A stretch of DNA of 64,000 nucleotides, taken from Alteromonas_E sp965248545 (lineage in GTDB: Bacteria; Pseudomonadota; Gammaproteobacteria; Enterobacterales; Alteromonadaceae). The notes under the pieces are model-generated. The model did not search any database. It saw only the letters and a program-made list of their open reading frames with translations, and was not told the DNA's origin. Positions 6,913 through 16,729 of this stretch are shown here, piece after piece. The stretch covers positions 3,472,001 through 3,536,000 of the forward strand of contig OZ252110.1 of NCBI GenBank assembly GCA_965248545.1, written 5' to 3'. How positions within the stretch are numbered: position 1 is the stretch's first letter; the number at the start of each line of letters is the position of its first letter. A program made the translations under genes and the position numbers.

Positions 6913-9900
6913 TTATGCAGAGATCAAACGACTCACTTGCGTTTTGCATTGTAGCCAAAGTTTGGTGTACCGATAACGCACCTTGAGCAGCATTACGTAA
7001 GCAAGCGGCACCAACACCAGGCTGGTCAAGGTAGAGAATACGAGCCCACCAATAATCGCGATCGCCATAGGCGAGTAGGGTGGACCATCACCTCCAATTC
7101 GCGTTGATCCCATTGCCAGCGGTATCAAACCGAGGACCGTTGTGGCCACCGTCATCAATATTGGACGCACCCGTGAACTACAACCTTCGACCACAGCGTC
7201 AAATAATGTCATACCTTGGTTGATTAATTGGTTTATCCGATCAACCAGCACAATACCGTTGTTCACCACTATGCCCATCAAAATCAGCATACCGATCATA
7301 CCCATAACAGACATAGGGGTTCCGGTTACAAAAAATGCCCAGAACACGCCAGTGAATGAAAACAGTAGTGAGGTGATAACCGCGGTCGGTAACATTAATG
7401 ATTCAAACAGCGCGGCCATTACCACATAAATCATGCAGATGGCCAAAATCATATTCATTTGCATTACCGCAGTCGCTTCATCCTGACGATTAAAACTGCC
7501 GTCGAGTGTCCATTGATAGCCCGTCGGCAACTGGATATGTGCCATAACGGCTTGAATTTGCTCACGCGCTTGTTCGATAGTGAATTCATCATCTAGGTTT
7601 GCACCAATGCTGAGAGCCGTTTGGCGGTAGCTTCTGCTGATTTGTGACAATTGTCTTGCTACTTGGATGGTTGCAATCTGATCCAGCGTGACTTGCTGCA
7701 GGCCATCTTTGCGCACGACTAAGCTGCGCAATTTACTCAACGACGATTGTAGATCCTTACCGTACATCAGACGAATATCGATTTCACCTGAGGGGTCGTG
7801 GCGGAAAGTTCTAAGTGGAGAACCTCGCAACGCTGTTCCCACAATGTTTGCAACGTCACTGGTGTTCAGACCAAACTTAAACGCTTTGTCGCGGTCAACC
7901 CGAATTTGCAGTTCTTCACGCATCGCACCAGTATCTGCTCTAACGTCCGACAGGCCATCGATATTGCCCAGCACGGGTACAATTTGGTCCGCAAGCGTAA
8001 GTAAGCGATCAGACGATTCGCCTAACAGTGTGATTTTGATACCACCACCGTTGCCGCTGTCCCATTGAAAAGAAGGTTTCGCTCGAACAAACGATGGCAT
8101 TTGATCACGGATCTTAGATTTCAATTCTGCGACTGGAATAGGCAAGTCTTCTTTGAGGGTAATACCCGAAACTGCGAAGCCCGGATTGAAATAGGTGTAG
8201 ACCTGTTTGATGTGGAATTCATCTTGATTCTCATACAAAAACGCTTCCATCTTATCGACGGTCTTTTCTACTTCTTCCAAAGTGTAGTTAGTTTGCATAT
8301 GGTAGTTTAACCAAATGCGTTCCGAATCATTGTTGCCATCGCCATCTTGGGTTACAAACTGCATTGGTATTGCGGTACTCACCAATAGCAAAATCGCAAT
8401 CAAACTAGCTTTTCCCGGATTATTCAGTGTCCAGCGCAAGGTGCGTTGGTAACGCAGTTTAAGTGCTGAGTCGGGTTTGGGCTCGGTTAAATTTTTTGGT
8501 GCCTTGATCTTACTGGCTAACAGCGGGATCAAGGTCTGCGCAATGAGCAAAGACGCAAATAGCGAGATACAAATCGCAATCGCGACATGCTCTAAAAACA
8601 CGGTGACATCGATTTTTACACCAATGATGTTTGGCAAAAACACGATTGCAGTTGTCGTCGTCCCCGCGATCACTGCAAGGCTCACTTTACCAACGCCAAG
8701 CTCGGTTGCTTTGGTAGCATCAGGCTCTTTGCCGCGCTCTTGAAAAATGCTTTCAGTTACCACCACCGCGTTATCGACCAACATGCCGACGGCTAGCATC
8801 AGGCCCATCAAGGACAAGATGTTCAGTGAGTACCCAAACAGGTACATCATGCCTAGCGTAATACAAATTGAAAACGGTACCGATAACACCACCACCAGCG
8901 TAATCGTGAGTTGACGCAAGAATAAAAACAGTACTGCGATTGATAAGGCCGCGCCCAGTAATCCAGCTGCAACTAAATCGCTGAGTGACTCGGTAACGCT
9001 TGTGGCTAAGTCATCCATCACGAACAGGCTTATACCGTTGAACGCGGGGTCCGTTTTCGCTGCATCAATGACTTTCATCACGCGTTCTGAAACATCAACC
9101 AAATTACTGCCAGATTCGCGATAGATGTTAAAGCCCACCGCATAAGTCCGATCAAGGTGGCGTCCTTCATTGCGCTCGGGGGTTTCAAAACCGATTTCAG
9201 CAATATCACCCAAGACGATGCCTGGGCGAATATTGAGTTGGCGAATATCATCGAGGCTACGAAAGTCTCCTTGCGGTATTAGGCTGATTTTCTGGCCGAG
9301 ATCATAATAGTGACCGGCATTGGTCGAGAAGTTGGCATTTTGTAAGGTTTCAGACAGGCGGTTTACATCAATGTTCAAAGCTGCAATACGCTCTGGCGAC
9401 AAACGGATCACGATGTGTTTTTTCAATACGCCATACAGCTCGACTTTCGAAACACCTTGAACGCGCTCAATAGGACGCTTCAGGTTGCGGTCGAGTAGGT
9501 CATAGGCATTCGATAAATCTCGCTCACTGGATACGCGAAGCTGGAATATCGGCATGTCGTTAGTGTTGAATTTAAACACCATGATGCGTTCAACGTCATC
9601 GGGCAGTAGGTGACGAATCGCATCGATTTTTTCGCGCGCTTCGATACTCTTCGCTTTGATATTCTCATCCCACGCGAACTGAATGTAGATTTCCGCGCGA
9701 TCTTCAAAACTATTCGCAAACATCCGTTTTATGCCTGACATGGTCGCCACTGCTTCTTCCACTGGGCGAGTGATCATGCGTTCAGTTTCAGCAGGCGTTG
9801 AGTCAGGGTAAGGGATTTGAATCATCATTTCAGGGATATCGATTCCCGGAAACTTTTCCAGTGGCAGCAAGCGGCCAGCGACCATGCCAAACAAGAGTAA

Positions 9901-9984
9901 ACTCAAAAACGTCATACAGATGGTAACCGGTTTGCGCATTGCAAACCGGGCCAGCGAAGCACCGGCCACAGCAAACTTATCCAT
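6913..9984 (-). CDS. RND multidrug efflux pump, second inner-membrane subunit
   Basis: A protein of about 1023 residues of the AcrB/HAE1 RND family, an inner-membrane proton-driven exporter. It has the usual N-terminal helix (RFAMRKPVTICMTFLSLLLFG), two periplasmic porter loops and two blocks of membrane helices, with the SLMGLMLAVGMLVDNAVVV (TM4, proton-relay Asp) and MGIVVNNGIVLVDRIN signatures. The start is ATG 9984, with AAGGAG just upstream; its start overlaps the stop of the upstream pump by 8 bases. A longer reading frame upstream is not needed. Together with the adaptor and the first pump it resembles mdtABC, in which two different RND proteins form one heteromeric pump. Substrate unknown; no TolC-like gene is adjacent. 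Confidence 0.88.
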   Translation of the reverse strand: MDKFAVAGASLARFAMRKPVTICMTFLSLLLFGMVAGRLLPLEKFPGIDIPEMMIQIPYPDSTPAETERMITRPVEEAVATMSGIKRMFANSFEDRAEIYIQFAWDENIKAKSIEAREKIDAIRHLLPDDVERIMVFKFNTNDMPIFQLRVSSERDLSNAYDLLDRNLKRPIERVQGVSKVELYGVLKKHIVIRLSPERIAALNIDVNRLSETLQNANFSTNAGHYYDLGQKISLIPQGDFRSLDDIRQLNIRPGIVLGDIAEIGFETPERNEGRHLDRTYAVGFNIYRESGSNLVDVSERVMKVIDAAKTDPAFNGISLFVMDDLATSVTESLSDLVAAGLLGAALSIAVLFLFLRQLTITLVVVLSVPFSICITLGMMYLFGYSLNILSLMGLMLAVGMLVDNAVVVTESIFQERGKEPDATKATELGVGKVSLAVIAGTTTTAIVFLPNIIGVKIDVTVFLEHVAIAICISLFASLLIAQTLIPLLASKIKAPKNLTEPKPDSALKLRYQRTLRWTLNNPGKASLIAILLLVSTAIPMQFVTQDGDGNNDSERIWLNYHMQTNYTLEEVEKTVDKMEAFLYENQDEFHIKQVYTYFNPGFAVSGITLKEDLPIPVAELKSKIRDQMPSFVRAKPSFQWDSGNGGGIKITLLGESSDRLLTLADQIVPVLGNIDGLSDVRADTGAMREELQIRVDRDKAFKFGLNTSDVANIVGTALRGSPLRTFRHDPSGEIDIRLMYGKDLQSSLSKLRSLVVRKDGLQQVTLDQIATIQVARQLSQISRSYRQTALSIGANLDDEFTIEQAREQIQAVMAHIQLPTGYQWTLDGSFNRQDEATAVMQMNMILAICMIYVVMAALFESLMLPTAVITSLLFSFTGVFWAFFVTGTPMSVMGMIGMLILMGIVVNNGIVLVDRINQLINQGMTLFDAVVEGCSSRVRPILMTVATTVLGLIPLAMGSTRIGGDGPPYSPMAIAIIGGLVFSTLTSLVLVPLAYVMLLKVRYRYTKLWLQCKTQVSRLISA

Positions 9985-12900
9985 AGATCGCGTCTCCTTG
10001 TTGGCCGTTTTCAACTGTTTTTGGTTTGGTTTCGGTAAATGTCTTACGCTCAAACAAACTGTACATAACGGGAAGTAAAATCAGGGTTAGTACCGTTGAG
10101 AACAAGATACCGAAGATAACGGTTACAGCCATCGGTGTGCGCACTTCAGCACCTTCACCTAAGCCTAATGCCATGGGTAACAGGCCAAGCACTGTGGTGA
10201 GGGTTGTCATTACGATAGGACGCAAGCGTTGCAGCGCTGCTTGCTTGATCGCGTCAGTCTTTTCAACACCTTCATTGCGCAGTTGATTGATGCGGTCGAT
10301 TAGCACAATGGCGTTGTTTACCACGATACCGGCTAGCATGATCAAGCCAATAAACACCACGACACTGACATGCGTATTCGTTAACCATAGTCCATAGATT
10401 GAGCCTGCCCCAGCAAGTGGTACCGCAACCAGAATCAACAATGGTTGGAACAGCGATTCAAACTGGCATGCCATTACCAGGTAGACCAAGAATACCGCCA
10501 AGGCTAAGGCAAACTGTAGCGACGTAAAGCTGGCTTGCATATCTTCACTTTGACCTGCGATCTTAGCATTCAGGCCAACCGGTAATTGGTACTCATCCAG
10601 AAGCGCTTGGGTAGCAGTGACACCTTGTTTGACATCACCATAAGCCAAATTAGCACTGATCAACGCAACACGTTGTTGACCAACACGGGTGATTTCACTC
10701 GGACCAATATCCATTTGCAACTGAGCAACCGCGCTTAAAGGTAGTGGTTCTGGCGAATCAGGATTAATAATAATGTTGGCAATATCGGCCAGCGTATCGC
10801 GCTGGTGTTCAGAAGAGCGCACCAACACATCTACTTTGCGATCTTGAATGGTGTATTGAGTTGCAACATTGCCGCCAATTTTACTGGAGATAAGTTGTGA
10901 AACACTCGCCGCTTCTAAGCCCAATTGATTGAGCAGCGTGTGATTGAATTGAATTGCTAACTCCGGGTTACCGGCGGTCAAGGTCGAGCTCACATCGGTA
11001 AAACGACTGTTGGCATTCATGGCATCGGTTAACTGTTCACCATGATACTGCAAGGTCTTCAAGTCATAACCACTTAGCTCAATTTGGATCGGGGCGGCAA
11101 AGGTAAATAACTCTGGATACGCTATGTTTGCGGTTACCCCCGGCATTTTGGCTACTTGTGCGCGCAAAGCTGCCTGTAGTTGTTCTACATCGGCTTGCGA
11201 GGTGTTGGCCGCCATGACGATATTAACCTTGCCCCAGTGATCGCCTCCTTGACTCGGTGACGCGGCAACCAAGCTACCCGTACCAACTAATGCATAGGTG
11301 CGCTCAACACCTTGTTGCTCTCGCGCAAATGCGCTTAGTTGTGTCACGACACGATCAGTGTTCGCCAATTGCGTACCGGCAGGCATTGTCAGCTCAACAA
11401 AAAACTCTTGCTGTGCCATACGCGGTATTAGTTCCATGCCCAAACGCGGAATAACCAATACTGAGCTTACTGCCAAACCAACGATCACGATGAGCGTTGG
11501 TAAACGCGCTGCCAAGGCGCCCGACAGGGCGAGGGTGTAGATCGATTGCAGCGCATTGAATCCAGCGTTAAATGCCCAAGTTAACGGTTTAAACAACCAG
11601 TACAGACCTTTACTCAGGAGTCGATAAAGTGCGATTACGGCCGCGATCACGACCGCCGGCACTGCAATAAAGACTAACCAGAAGAACTTCTGGAATGGCC
11701 AAGCCAAGATGGCACTCAACTTTTTCCAGCCTTTCAGCTCAGCAATAGACGGCTTTTCAGGTTTTTCAAAGGTCTCTTGGTGAGCGAGTGTTTTACTTTT
11801 CTGACGGCTGGCTAACATCGGGATGAGTGTCAGTGCCACGATTAACGACGCCAGTAACGCAAACGTTACCGTTAAGGCTTGATCACGGAACAATTGACCT
11901 GCAATTCCCTCCACGAACACCAGCGGAAAGAACACCGCCATTGTCGTTAGGGTAGAGGCCAAAATAGCACTTGATACTTGTTTGGTACCGTTGACAGCAG
12001 CAGTATGATTATCCGCTTTTTGCTTCTTGTGACGATCGATGTTTTCGAGCACCACGATACTATTGTCAACCAATAGACCTATAGCCAAGGCGATGCCACC
12101 TAAACTCATGATATTAAGCGAGATGTCGTTGCCATACATGAGGTTAAATGTCGCGATAATCGAAACCGGTATCGAGACTGAAATAATCAGAGTTGGCCAG
12201 AATGCGCGTAAAAATAGGTAGATGATCAACATGGCCAATATGCCACCAATCAGACCTGCTGTTTTAACATCACTGATTGCTTGTGAAATAAACTCACTTT
12301 GGTCGTAAACCAGCGTCAGCTGATAGGCTTCGGGTAACTGCTCTTGAATAGGTGATAGTGCTTGTTTTACGCGCTCTGCGACTGCGACACTGTTGGCATC
12401 ACCCTCTTTGTATATGGCAATTTCACTCCCTGCAAATCCGTCAAAGCGCGTGATCGAATCTTGTTCTTTATAAGCAGAGGTAACACTGGCGATATCACTC
12501 AAGCGAATGTTACGGCCATCACGGGTTGCGATGTAGAGATTTTCAATGTCCTGTAAGCTACCAAATTGATTGATGGTCCGGACCAAAAACGCTTGGGCGC
12601 CCTCATTGATGCGACCTCCAGCCGTGTTGACGTTTTCCTGTTGTAGCCTATCAACGATCGTACTCAGGGCAATGTCCAATTGGCTTGCGCGCACTTGGTC
12701 AACTTGGATATGTATTTCATCTTCCAAACCACCGCCAATGCGCACTGACGCAACGCCTTCGATAGATTCCAAACGACGTTTGATTTGTTCATCAGCATAG
12801 ATACGCAGCTGTTTCATTTGGGCTACCGAAGACTGCTGTGTGGTGTTTTCAAAACCCAAACCCAGTTTCATGATCGGATCTAGGGTAGGGTTGAAACGCA

Positions 12901-13279
12901 GCAGACGCGGTTTATCAATATCCAGTGGTAACGTTAAGACGTCGAGTTTTTCGCGCACTTCCAAGCTGGCGAAATCCATGTCCGTGCCCCAGCTGAATTC
13001 CAACACGACATCTGATTGTTCAGCGCGAGATGTGCTGGTCACTTTTCGGATGCCTTTTACGACACCGATACTTTCTTCGATCGGTTTTGAGACTAATTGC
13101 TCTACTTCAACCGGCGCTGCGCCGTCGTAATCCGTACGAATGGTCAGTGTGGGGTATGATAATTCGGGGAGTAGGCTAATTGATAAGCGCGACAGCGACA
13201 CCATACCAAATAGCAGAATGGCGAAGGTAAACATGCTTATTGCGACTGGGCGTTTTACCGCTAGATCAACAATTCTCAT
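9977..13279 (-). CDS. RND multidrug efflux pump, first inner-membrane subunit
   Basis: A protein of about 1100 residues of the AcrB/HAE1 RND family. It starts MRIVDLAVKRPVAISMF; the ATG at 13279 has AAGGAG 6 bases upstream, while a GTG one codon earlier is too close. Signatures include SLGGIALAIGLLVDNSIVVLENIDRH (read in two parts) and GIVVNNAIVLIDRIN. Compared with AcrB, the loop between the two halves is long: after LIPMLASRQ about 80 residues are inserted, including a strongly hydrophobic segment WLVFIAVPAVVIAAVIALY that could be an extra membrane helix. It lies between the adaptor (30-base gap) and the second pump (8-base overlap). Confidence 0.88.
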   Translation of the reverse strand: MRIVDLAVKRPVAISMFTFAILLFGMVSLSRLSISLLPELSYPTLTIRTDYDGAAPVEVEQLVSKPIEESIGVVKGIRKVTSTSRAEQSDVVLEFSWGTDMDFASLEVREKLDVLTLPLDIDKPRLLRFNPTLDPIMKLGLGFENTTQQSSVAQMKQLRIYADEQIKRRLESIEGVASVRIGGGLEDEIHIQVDQVRASQLDIALSTIVDRLQQENVNTAGGRINEGAQAFLVRTINQFGSLQDIENLYIATRDGRNIRLSDIASVTSAYKEQDSITRFDGFAGSEIAIYKEGDANSVAVAERVKQALSPIQEQLPEAYQLTLVYDQSEFISQAISDVKTAGLIGGILAMLIIYLFLRAFWPTLIISVSIPVSIIATFNLMYGNDISLNIMSLGGIALAIGLLVDNSIVVLENIDRHKKQKADNHTAAVNGTKQVSSAILASTLTTMAVFFPLVFVEGIAGQLFRDQALTVTFALLASLIVALTLIPMLASRQKSKTLAHQETFEKPEKPSIAELKGWKKLSAILAWPFQKFFWLVFIAVPAVVIAAVIALYRLLSKGLYWLFKPLTWAFNAGFNALQSIYTLALSGALAARLPTLIVIVGLAVSSVLVIPRLGMELIPRMAQQEFFVELTMPAGTQLANTDRVVTQLSAFAREQQGVERTYALVGTGSLVAASPSQGGDHWGKVNIVMAANTSQADVEQLQAALRAQVAKMPGVTANIAYPELFTFAAPIQIELSGYDLKTLQYHGEQLTDAMNANSRFTDVSSTLTAGNPELAIQFNHTLLNQLGLEAASVSQLISSKIGGNVATQYTIQDRKVDVLVRSSEHQRDTLADIANIIINPDSPEPLPLSAVAQLQMDIGPSEITRVGQQRVALISANLAYGDVKQGVTATQALLDEYQLPVGLNAKIAGQSEDMQASFTSLQFALALAVFLVYLVMACQFESLFQPLLILVAVPLAGAGSIYGLWLTNTHVSVVVFIGLIMLAGIVVNNAIVLIDRINQLRNEGVEKTDAIKQAALQRLRPIVMTTLTTVLGLLPMALGLGEGAEVRTPMAVTVIFGILFSTVLTLILLPVMYSLFERKTFTETKPKTVENGQQGDAIYG

Positions 13280-13309
13280 CACAATCTCCTTGTTGGGTTG
13301 GACGTCGGC

Positions 13310-14413
13310 CTAGCCGACGTTGTTCGCAGGGATAACTTCTACTGGAGATTGGTCTTTGAGATTGTGATGACCCGCAGTGACGACGGTCTCATTGCCATTC
13401 AACCCACTGATGACTTCGACGAAATTGGCATTTTGAAAACCAGTAGTTACGGCAACCTTTTTCGCAATGCCATCGGTGATAACAAACACGCTGTCCTTGT
13501 TGTCGATAGATAACAGTGCTTTACGCGGCAATAACGTCGCATTCTGATGTGTGTCGTATTCCAAAGCGACTTCGGCAAACATGCCTGCCAACAGGATATT
13601 GTCCGGATTAGGCACACTTAGGGTCACCTTAAACGTACCGGTACTGGCGTTGATTACTGGACTGATACGCTCGACAAATGCGTCAACGGATTGGTTACCA
13701 ACAGCCGCAATAGATAGCTTAGCTTTTTGCTGATTACGGATATTTGCCAGCTCTTTTTCTGGTAAGTGAACAATGCCGAGCAACTGCTTCTGTTGCACAA
13801 TATGGAACATACGTTCACGTTGAAAGCTTTCCGTCAGGTTACCGACTTTAGCGTTGCGTTCCGCAATATATCCAGAAATCGGCGCAACAATTGTGGCCTC
13901 CTTCAAATCCAGTTCGGCCAACGCTAGTGACGCTTTCGCTGACGCGTGTTGCGCAGTGAGCTTATCAAAAACATCATCACTGACCAGCTTTTGTGAATAC
14001 ACCTTATTTATTTTTGCGAGCTCTTGCTCAAGCCCTAATAGTTCGGCGCGGGCTTTTTCCAAATTGAGCTCATAACGCTGCGCATCTAATTTGGCGAGTA
14101 CCTGACCTTTTTCGACGTAGTCTCCCTCTTCGACATAAATTGCATCGATGATGCCAGACGCACGAGCGACAACAAAGGCTTCCTCTTTGGCTTCTAACAC
14201 TGCTGTAGTGGAGTAGTGAGAACTGATATCACCCGCTGTAACGGCTTCGGCTTCAACAGGAATGCTAACGACGGTTTGTTCCTCGGTTTGCTCAGCGTCG
14301 GCTTTTGCGTCCTCTGCACTGGCGTCGCCGCAAGCGCTCAGCAGTGATGTGCTCAATAGTACAGCTGCTATCGCTAGGTAGGGTTTAAACTGGTTAAAAG
14401 CATGCTTAGTCAT
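13310..14413 (-). CDS. RND periplasmic adaptor lipoprotein (membrane fusion protein)
   Basis: A 367-residue adaptor. The N-terminus is a lipoprotein signal with lipobox LLSAC (Cys at about 28), so it is anchored in the inner membrane. The biotinyl-lipoyl halves flank a coiled-coil hairpin (about residues 115-160, rich in Leu/Glu/Lys heptads), followed by beta-barrel and membrane-proximal domains. It links the RND pump to an outer-membrane channel, which must be encoded elsewhere. It is first in a three-gene leftward operon with the two RND subunits. The mature N-terminus is acidic and low-complexity (repeated Ala-Glu-Asp). Confidence 0.88.
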   Translation of the reverse strand: MTKHAFNQFKPYLAIAAVLLSTSLLSACGDASAEDAKADAEQTEEQTVVSIPVEAEAVTAGDISSHYSTTAVLEAKEEAFVVARASGIIDAIYVEEGDYVEKGQVLAKLDAQRYELNLEKARAELLGLEQELAKINKVYSQKLVSDDVFDKLTAQHASAKASLALAELDLKEATIVAPISGYIAERNAKVGNLTESFQRERMFHIVQQKQLLGIVHLPEKELANIRNQQKAKLSIAAVGNQSVDAFVERISPVINASTGTFKVTLSVPNPDNILLAGMFAEVALEYDTHQNATLLPRKALLSIDNKDSVFVITDGIAKKVAVTTGFQNANFVEVISGLNGNETVVTAGHHNLKDQSPVEVIPANNVG

Positions 14414-14560
14414 AATGGTTATCGCCTTGTTGTGTTCTGCTGACCGCTATACAGCATCACTTGTGCCAACAAACCAATCATGAAAATAACTATAAAAATC
14501 AGATGGTTACGATTTGTGTGTATGGGTGTGAAATACAGGTTTGACTAAGGTGTGGCGAAA

Positions 14561-14576
14561 TTAACTATTTAGTTAA
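14561..14576. promoter_or_regulatory. Perfect inverted repeat upstream of the RND operon (candidate operator)
   Basis: TTAACTA-TT-TAGTTAA is a perfect 7-2-7 palindrome in the 250-base region between the adaptor gene and the OsmC-like gene. Such a site could bind a dimeric repressor of the pump, but no regulator gene is adjacent. Whether it lies within the promoter is not known. Confidence 0.4.
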
Positions 14577-14663
14577 CATTTTGGCTAAATCTAGAAGGAG
14601 CTAGGAAAGGGGCCGAGCATGTTTTGACAACGCACTCGGCAAGCATTTAGTGCAAATTATGCG

Positions 14664-15059
14664 TTATTCTTCAATGCTATAGCTGGTCGTAATGTTGACA
14701 TTGTCGTGTAGCATCAACATCACACTGCAATACTTTTCAGCTGATAATTGCACGGCTCTCGCCAGGTGTTTCTCACTAATATCACTGCCGTTTACAATAT
14801 AGTGAGCATGGATACTTTCGAACACACGTGGTGGGTTTTCAGCGCGCTCAGCAGTAAGTTCACAACGGCAACCTTGAAGGTCTTGGCGAGCTTTGCGCAA
14901 GATCTCAACAACGTCGACTGAAGAGCAGGCTCCTACTGCAACAAGCACTGATTCCATTGGAGATATCGCCTGTTTGTCGCCGTCCATAACAGTCTCATAG
15001 CCGCTATCTGTTTTACCATGAAATGACATGCCACCTTGCCATTTAACTGTTGCTTGCAT
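14664..15059 (-). CDS. OsmC-like (YhfA-type) redox protein
   Basis: A 131-residue OsmC/Ohr superfamily protein. The two conserved cysteines are present: GACSSVDV (about residue 45) and AEKYCSVMLML (about residue 111). The start MQATVKWQGGMSFHGKTDSG and the short length fit the YhfA subgroup better than OsmC or Ohr peroxidases. It probably acts on peroxides or thiol adducts in the cytosol, but YhfA function is not established. Its GGAG ribosome site overlaps the stop codon of the upstream cvfB gene, 7 bases away, so the two are co-translated. Confidence 0.85.
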   Translation of the reverse strand: MQATVKWQGGMSFHGKTDSGYETVMDGDKQAISPMESVLVAVGACSSVDVVEILRKARQDLQGCRCELTAERAENPPRVFESIHAHYIVNGSDISEKHLARAVQLSAEKYCSVMLMLHDNVNITTSYSIEE

Positions 15060-15065
15060 ATTGCT

Positions 15066-15911
15066 TTACTCCACTAATTGAATACTGGTTTTGGTTATTT
15101 TTATTTGGCGCTGTTTGTACAAGTTACCGATTGCTTTCTTATAGGCACCTTTACTGACTTTAAAGTGCGCATATATTTCATCCGGTGAGCTCTTATCCGT
15201 AATACTTGATAGACCGCCATGTGCTTGAAGATCTTCCAAAATTTGCTGCTCCAAGGTACGTCGTGTTTTGTGGCTGTCGCGATGCATTTGTACATCAACT
15301 TTACCATCCGAGCGGATCTGCTTTACGAAGCCCTCGAAAGTCTCACCCGTGCGCAATTCGGTAAGTGCGTCAGTCTTAAATAGCAAGCCGAGAAAATGGC
15401 CATCTATCATCACTTTATAACCGAGTTCGGTCTCGGCATACACTTGCATGGGCGCTTTTTGGCCCACCGTTAGCGAAATTTCGTCCGAGATCTTTTCGGG
15501 ATAAAAGTAATGTAAACGCGTACTGCCGAGTAGACGATCGGATTGGTCATCATAAAAAAGGTGTACCAGATACTCCAAGCCTTCGGCGATGGGACGCTCT
15601 TGATCTTTATTGCGCACTAAGAGGTCGCGCTCTAATCCCCAATCGAAGAAAGCCCCAAACTCGGTTACCCCGACTGCTTTTAATAGGGCGCAGTGGTTTA
15701 ACTGTACTTTGGCAGGCTCAAGTTGTGCGCTGAGCTGTCCCTGTTCATCTGGATAGACATACACAGCCAAGGTTTGTCCCACTTTGGTATTTTTGGGGGC
15801 TTTGAGATTGGCTAAGTGAACCGTTTCCGTCTGTTCGTCATCAGTTAGTACGAAAGCGAAGGGAAGGGCTTCTGTTACGCGTAAGTGGTTTATTGCACCG
15901 AGTGTAATCAT
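15066..15911 (-). CDS. cvfB: CvfB-family S1-domain RNA-binding protein
   Basis: A 281-residue protein of the CvfB/YitL family: three S1-like OB folds followed by a C-terminal winged helix (SPDEIYAHFKVSKGAYKKAIGNLYKQ). Typical phrases are GVTEFGAFFDWGLERDLLV, with an almost repeated LGYKVMIDGHFLGLLF. The ATG at 15911 (MITLGAINHLRV) is chosen because homology begins there. The frame stays open about 70 codons further upstream, but those codons run over the divergent pxpA start and look spurious. CvfB affects virulence gene expression in Staphylococcus; its role here is unknown. Downstream it is coupled to the OsmC-like gene. Confidence 0.88.
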   Translation of the reverse strand: MITLGAINHLRVTEALPFAFVLTDDEQTETVHLANLKAPKNTKVGQTLAVYVYPDEQGQLSAQLEPAKVQLNHCALLKAVGVTEFGAFFDWGLERDLLVRNKDQERPIAEGLEYLVHLFYDDQSDRLLGSTRLHYFYPEKISDEISLTVGQKAPMQVYAETELGYKVMIDGHFLGLLFKTDALTELRTGETFEGFVKQIRSDGKVDVQMHRDSHKTRRTLEQQILEDLQAHGGLSSITDKSSPDEIYAHFKVSKGAYKKAIGNLYKQRQIKITKTSIQLVE

Positions 15912-15997
15912 GCATTGTGTTATGGCGGGTGAACATCGTACTATCATACGCATAGTCGCAGCAAAGCAGAACCCTAGAGGGAGAGAGTAGAGTAAAA

Positions 15998-16729
15998 ATG
16001 TGGTTAAACTGTGATTTAGGCGAGAGTTTCGGTGCTTGGCGAATGGCGTCTGACGAGAATGTGATGCCCATGATCGACCAGGCAAACATTGCTTGCGGGT
16101 TTCACGCCGGCGATCCGCTGACAATTTCGCAAACCATCAATAGTGCTGTCGAACACAATCTACAGATCGGTGCACATCCATCTTATCCAGATTTAGTTGG
16201 CTTTGGACGTCGGCACATGGCCATGAGCCATGAAGAACTGGTGGCCTGCATTCAATATCAAGTCGCGGCATTGCAATCGTTGGTTGCGATTAAAGGTCAA
16301 ACGCTCAAATACGTTAAACCCCATGGTGCGCTGTATAATGATGTACTCAAGTACGAAAACGTTCGCCACGCGGTCATGACTGCGGTCAGTGAATTTGAAG
16401 GTCTGACTTTAATGCTGCAAGCCGGTCAGCATCAGCAACAGTGGCGCGCAGAAGCCAGTGAACTCGATTTAGCGTTATGGTTTGAGGCGTTTATCGACCG
16501 ACGCTATGAAGCGGATGGCAGTTTGCGTTCGAGACGTCTTAGTGGTGCGGTACTGTCACCTGAATTGGCCTATCAACAAGCCAAGTTATTGATCGAAAAA
16601 GGCCAAGTTGTGACCAGCGATGGTCTGCATTTGTCGATTGATGCTGATACGCTGTGTGTGCATGGCGATAACCCAGACTGTGTAGCGCTGGTAAACAAGA
16701 TCCGTGCGTTGCTCAATAATTCACAATGA
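15998..16729 (+). CDS. pxpA: 5-oxoprolinase subunit PxpA (LamB/YcsF family)
   Basis: A 243-residue LamB/YcsF-family protein starting MWLNCDLGESFG, with the conserved NIACGFHAGDP, IGAHPSYPD and VKPHGALYN motifs. PxpA works with PxpB and PxpC in ATP-dependent opening of 5-oxoproline to L-glutamate, which removes a toxic by-product of glutamine and glutathione chemistry. Purine-rich GAGGGAGAGAG precedes the ATG. The three subunit genes overlap each other by 4 bases in the usual order, so they form one operon. Confidence 0.93.
   Translation: MWLNCDLGESFGAWRMASDENVMPMIDQANIACGFHAGDPLTISQTINSAVEHNLQIGAHPSYPDLVGFGRRHMAMSHEELVACIQYQVAALQSLVAIKGQTLKYVKPHGALYNDVLKYENVRHAVMTAVSEFEGLTLMLQAGQHQQQWRAEASELDLALWFEAFIDRRYEADGSLRSRRLSGAVLSPELAYQQAKLLIEKGQVVTSDGLHLSIDADTLCVHGDNPDCVALVNKIRALLNNSQ

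Noticed and set aside
7142..8743. Several rightward frames of 60-126 codons across the RND genes
   Set aside because: They lie antisense to strongly conserved RND coding sequence and have no ribosome sites, homology or independent codon pattern.
15912..16124. N-terminal extension of about 71 codons on cvfB
   Set aside because: It runs over the start of divergent pxpA, lacks homology to the CvfB family and would leave no promoter space; family similarity begins at ATG 15911.
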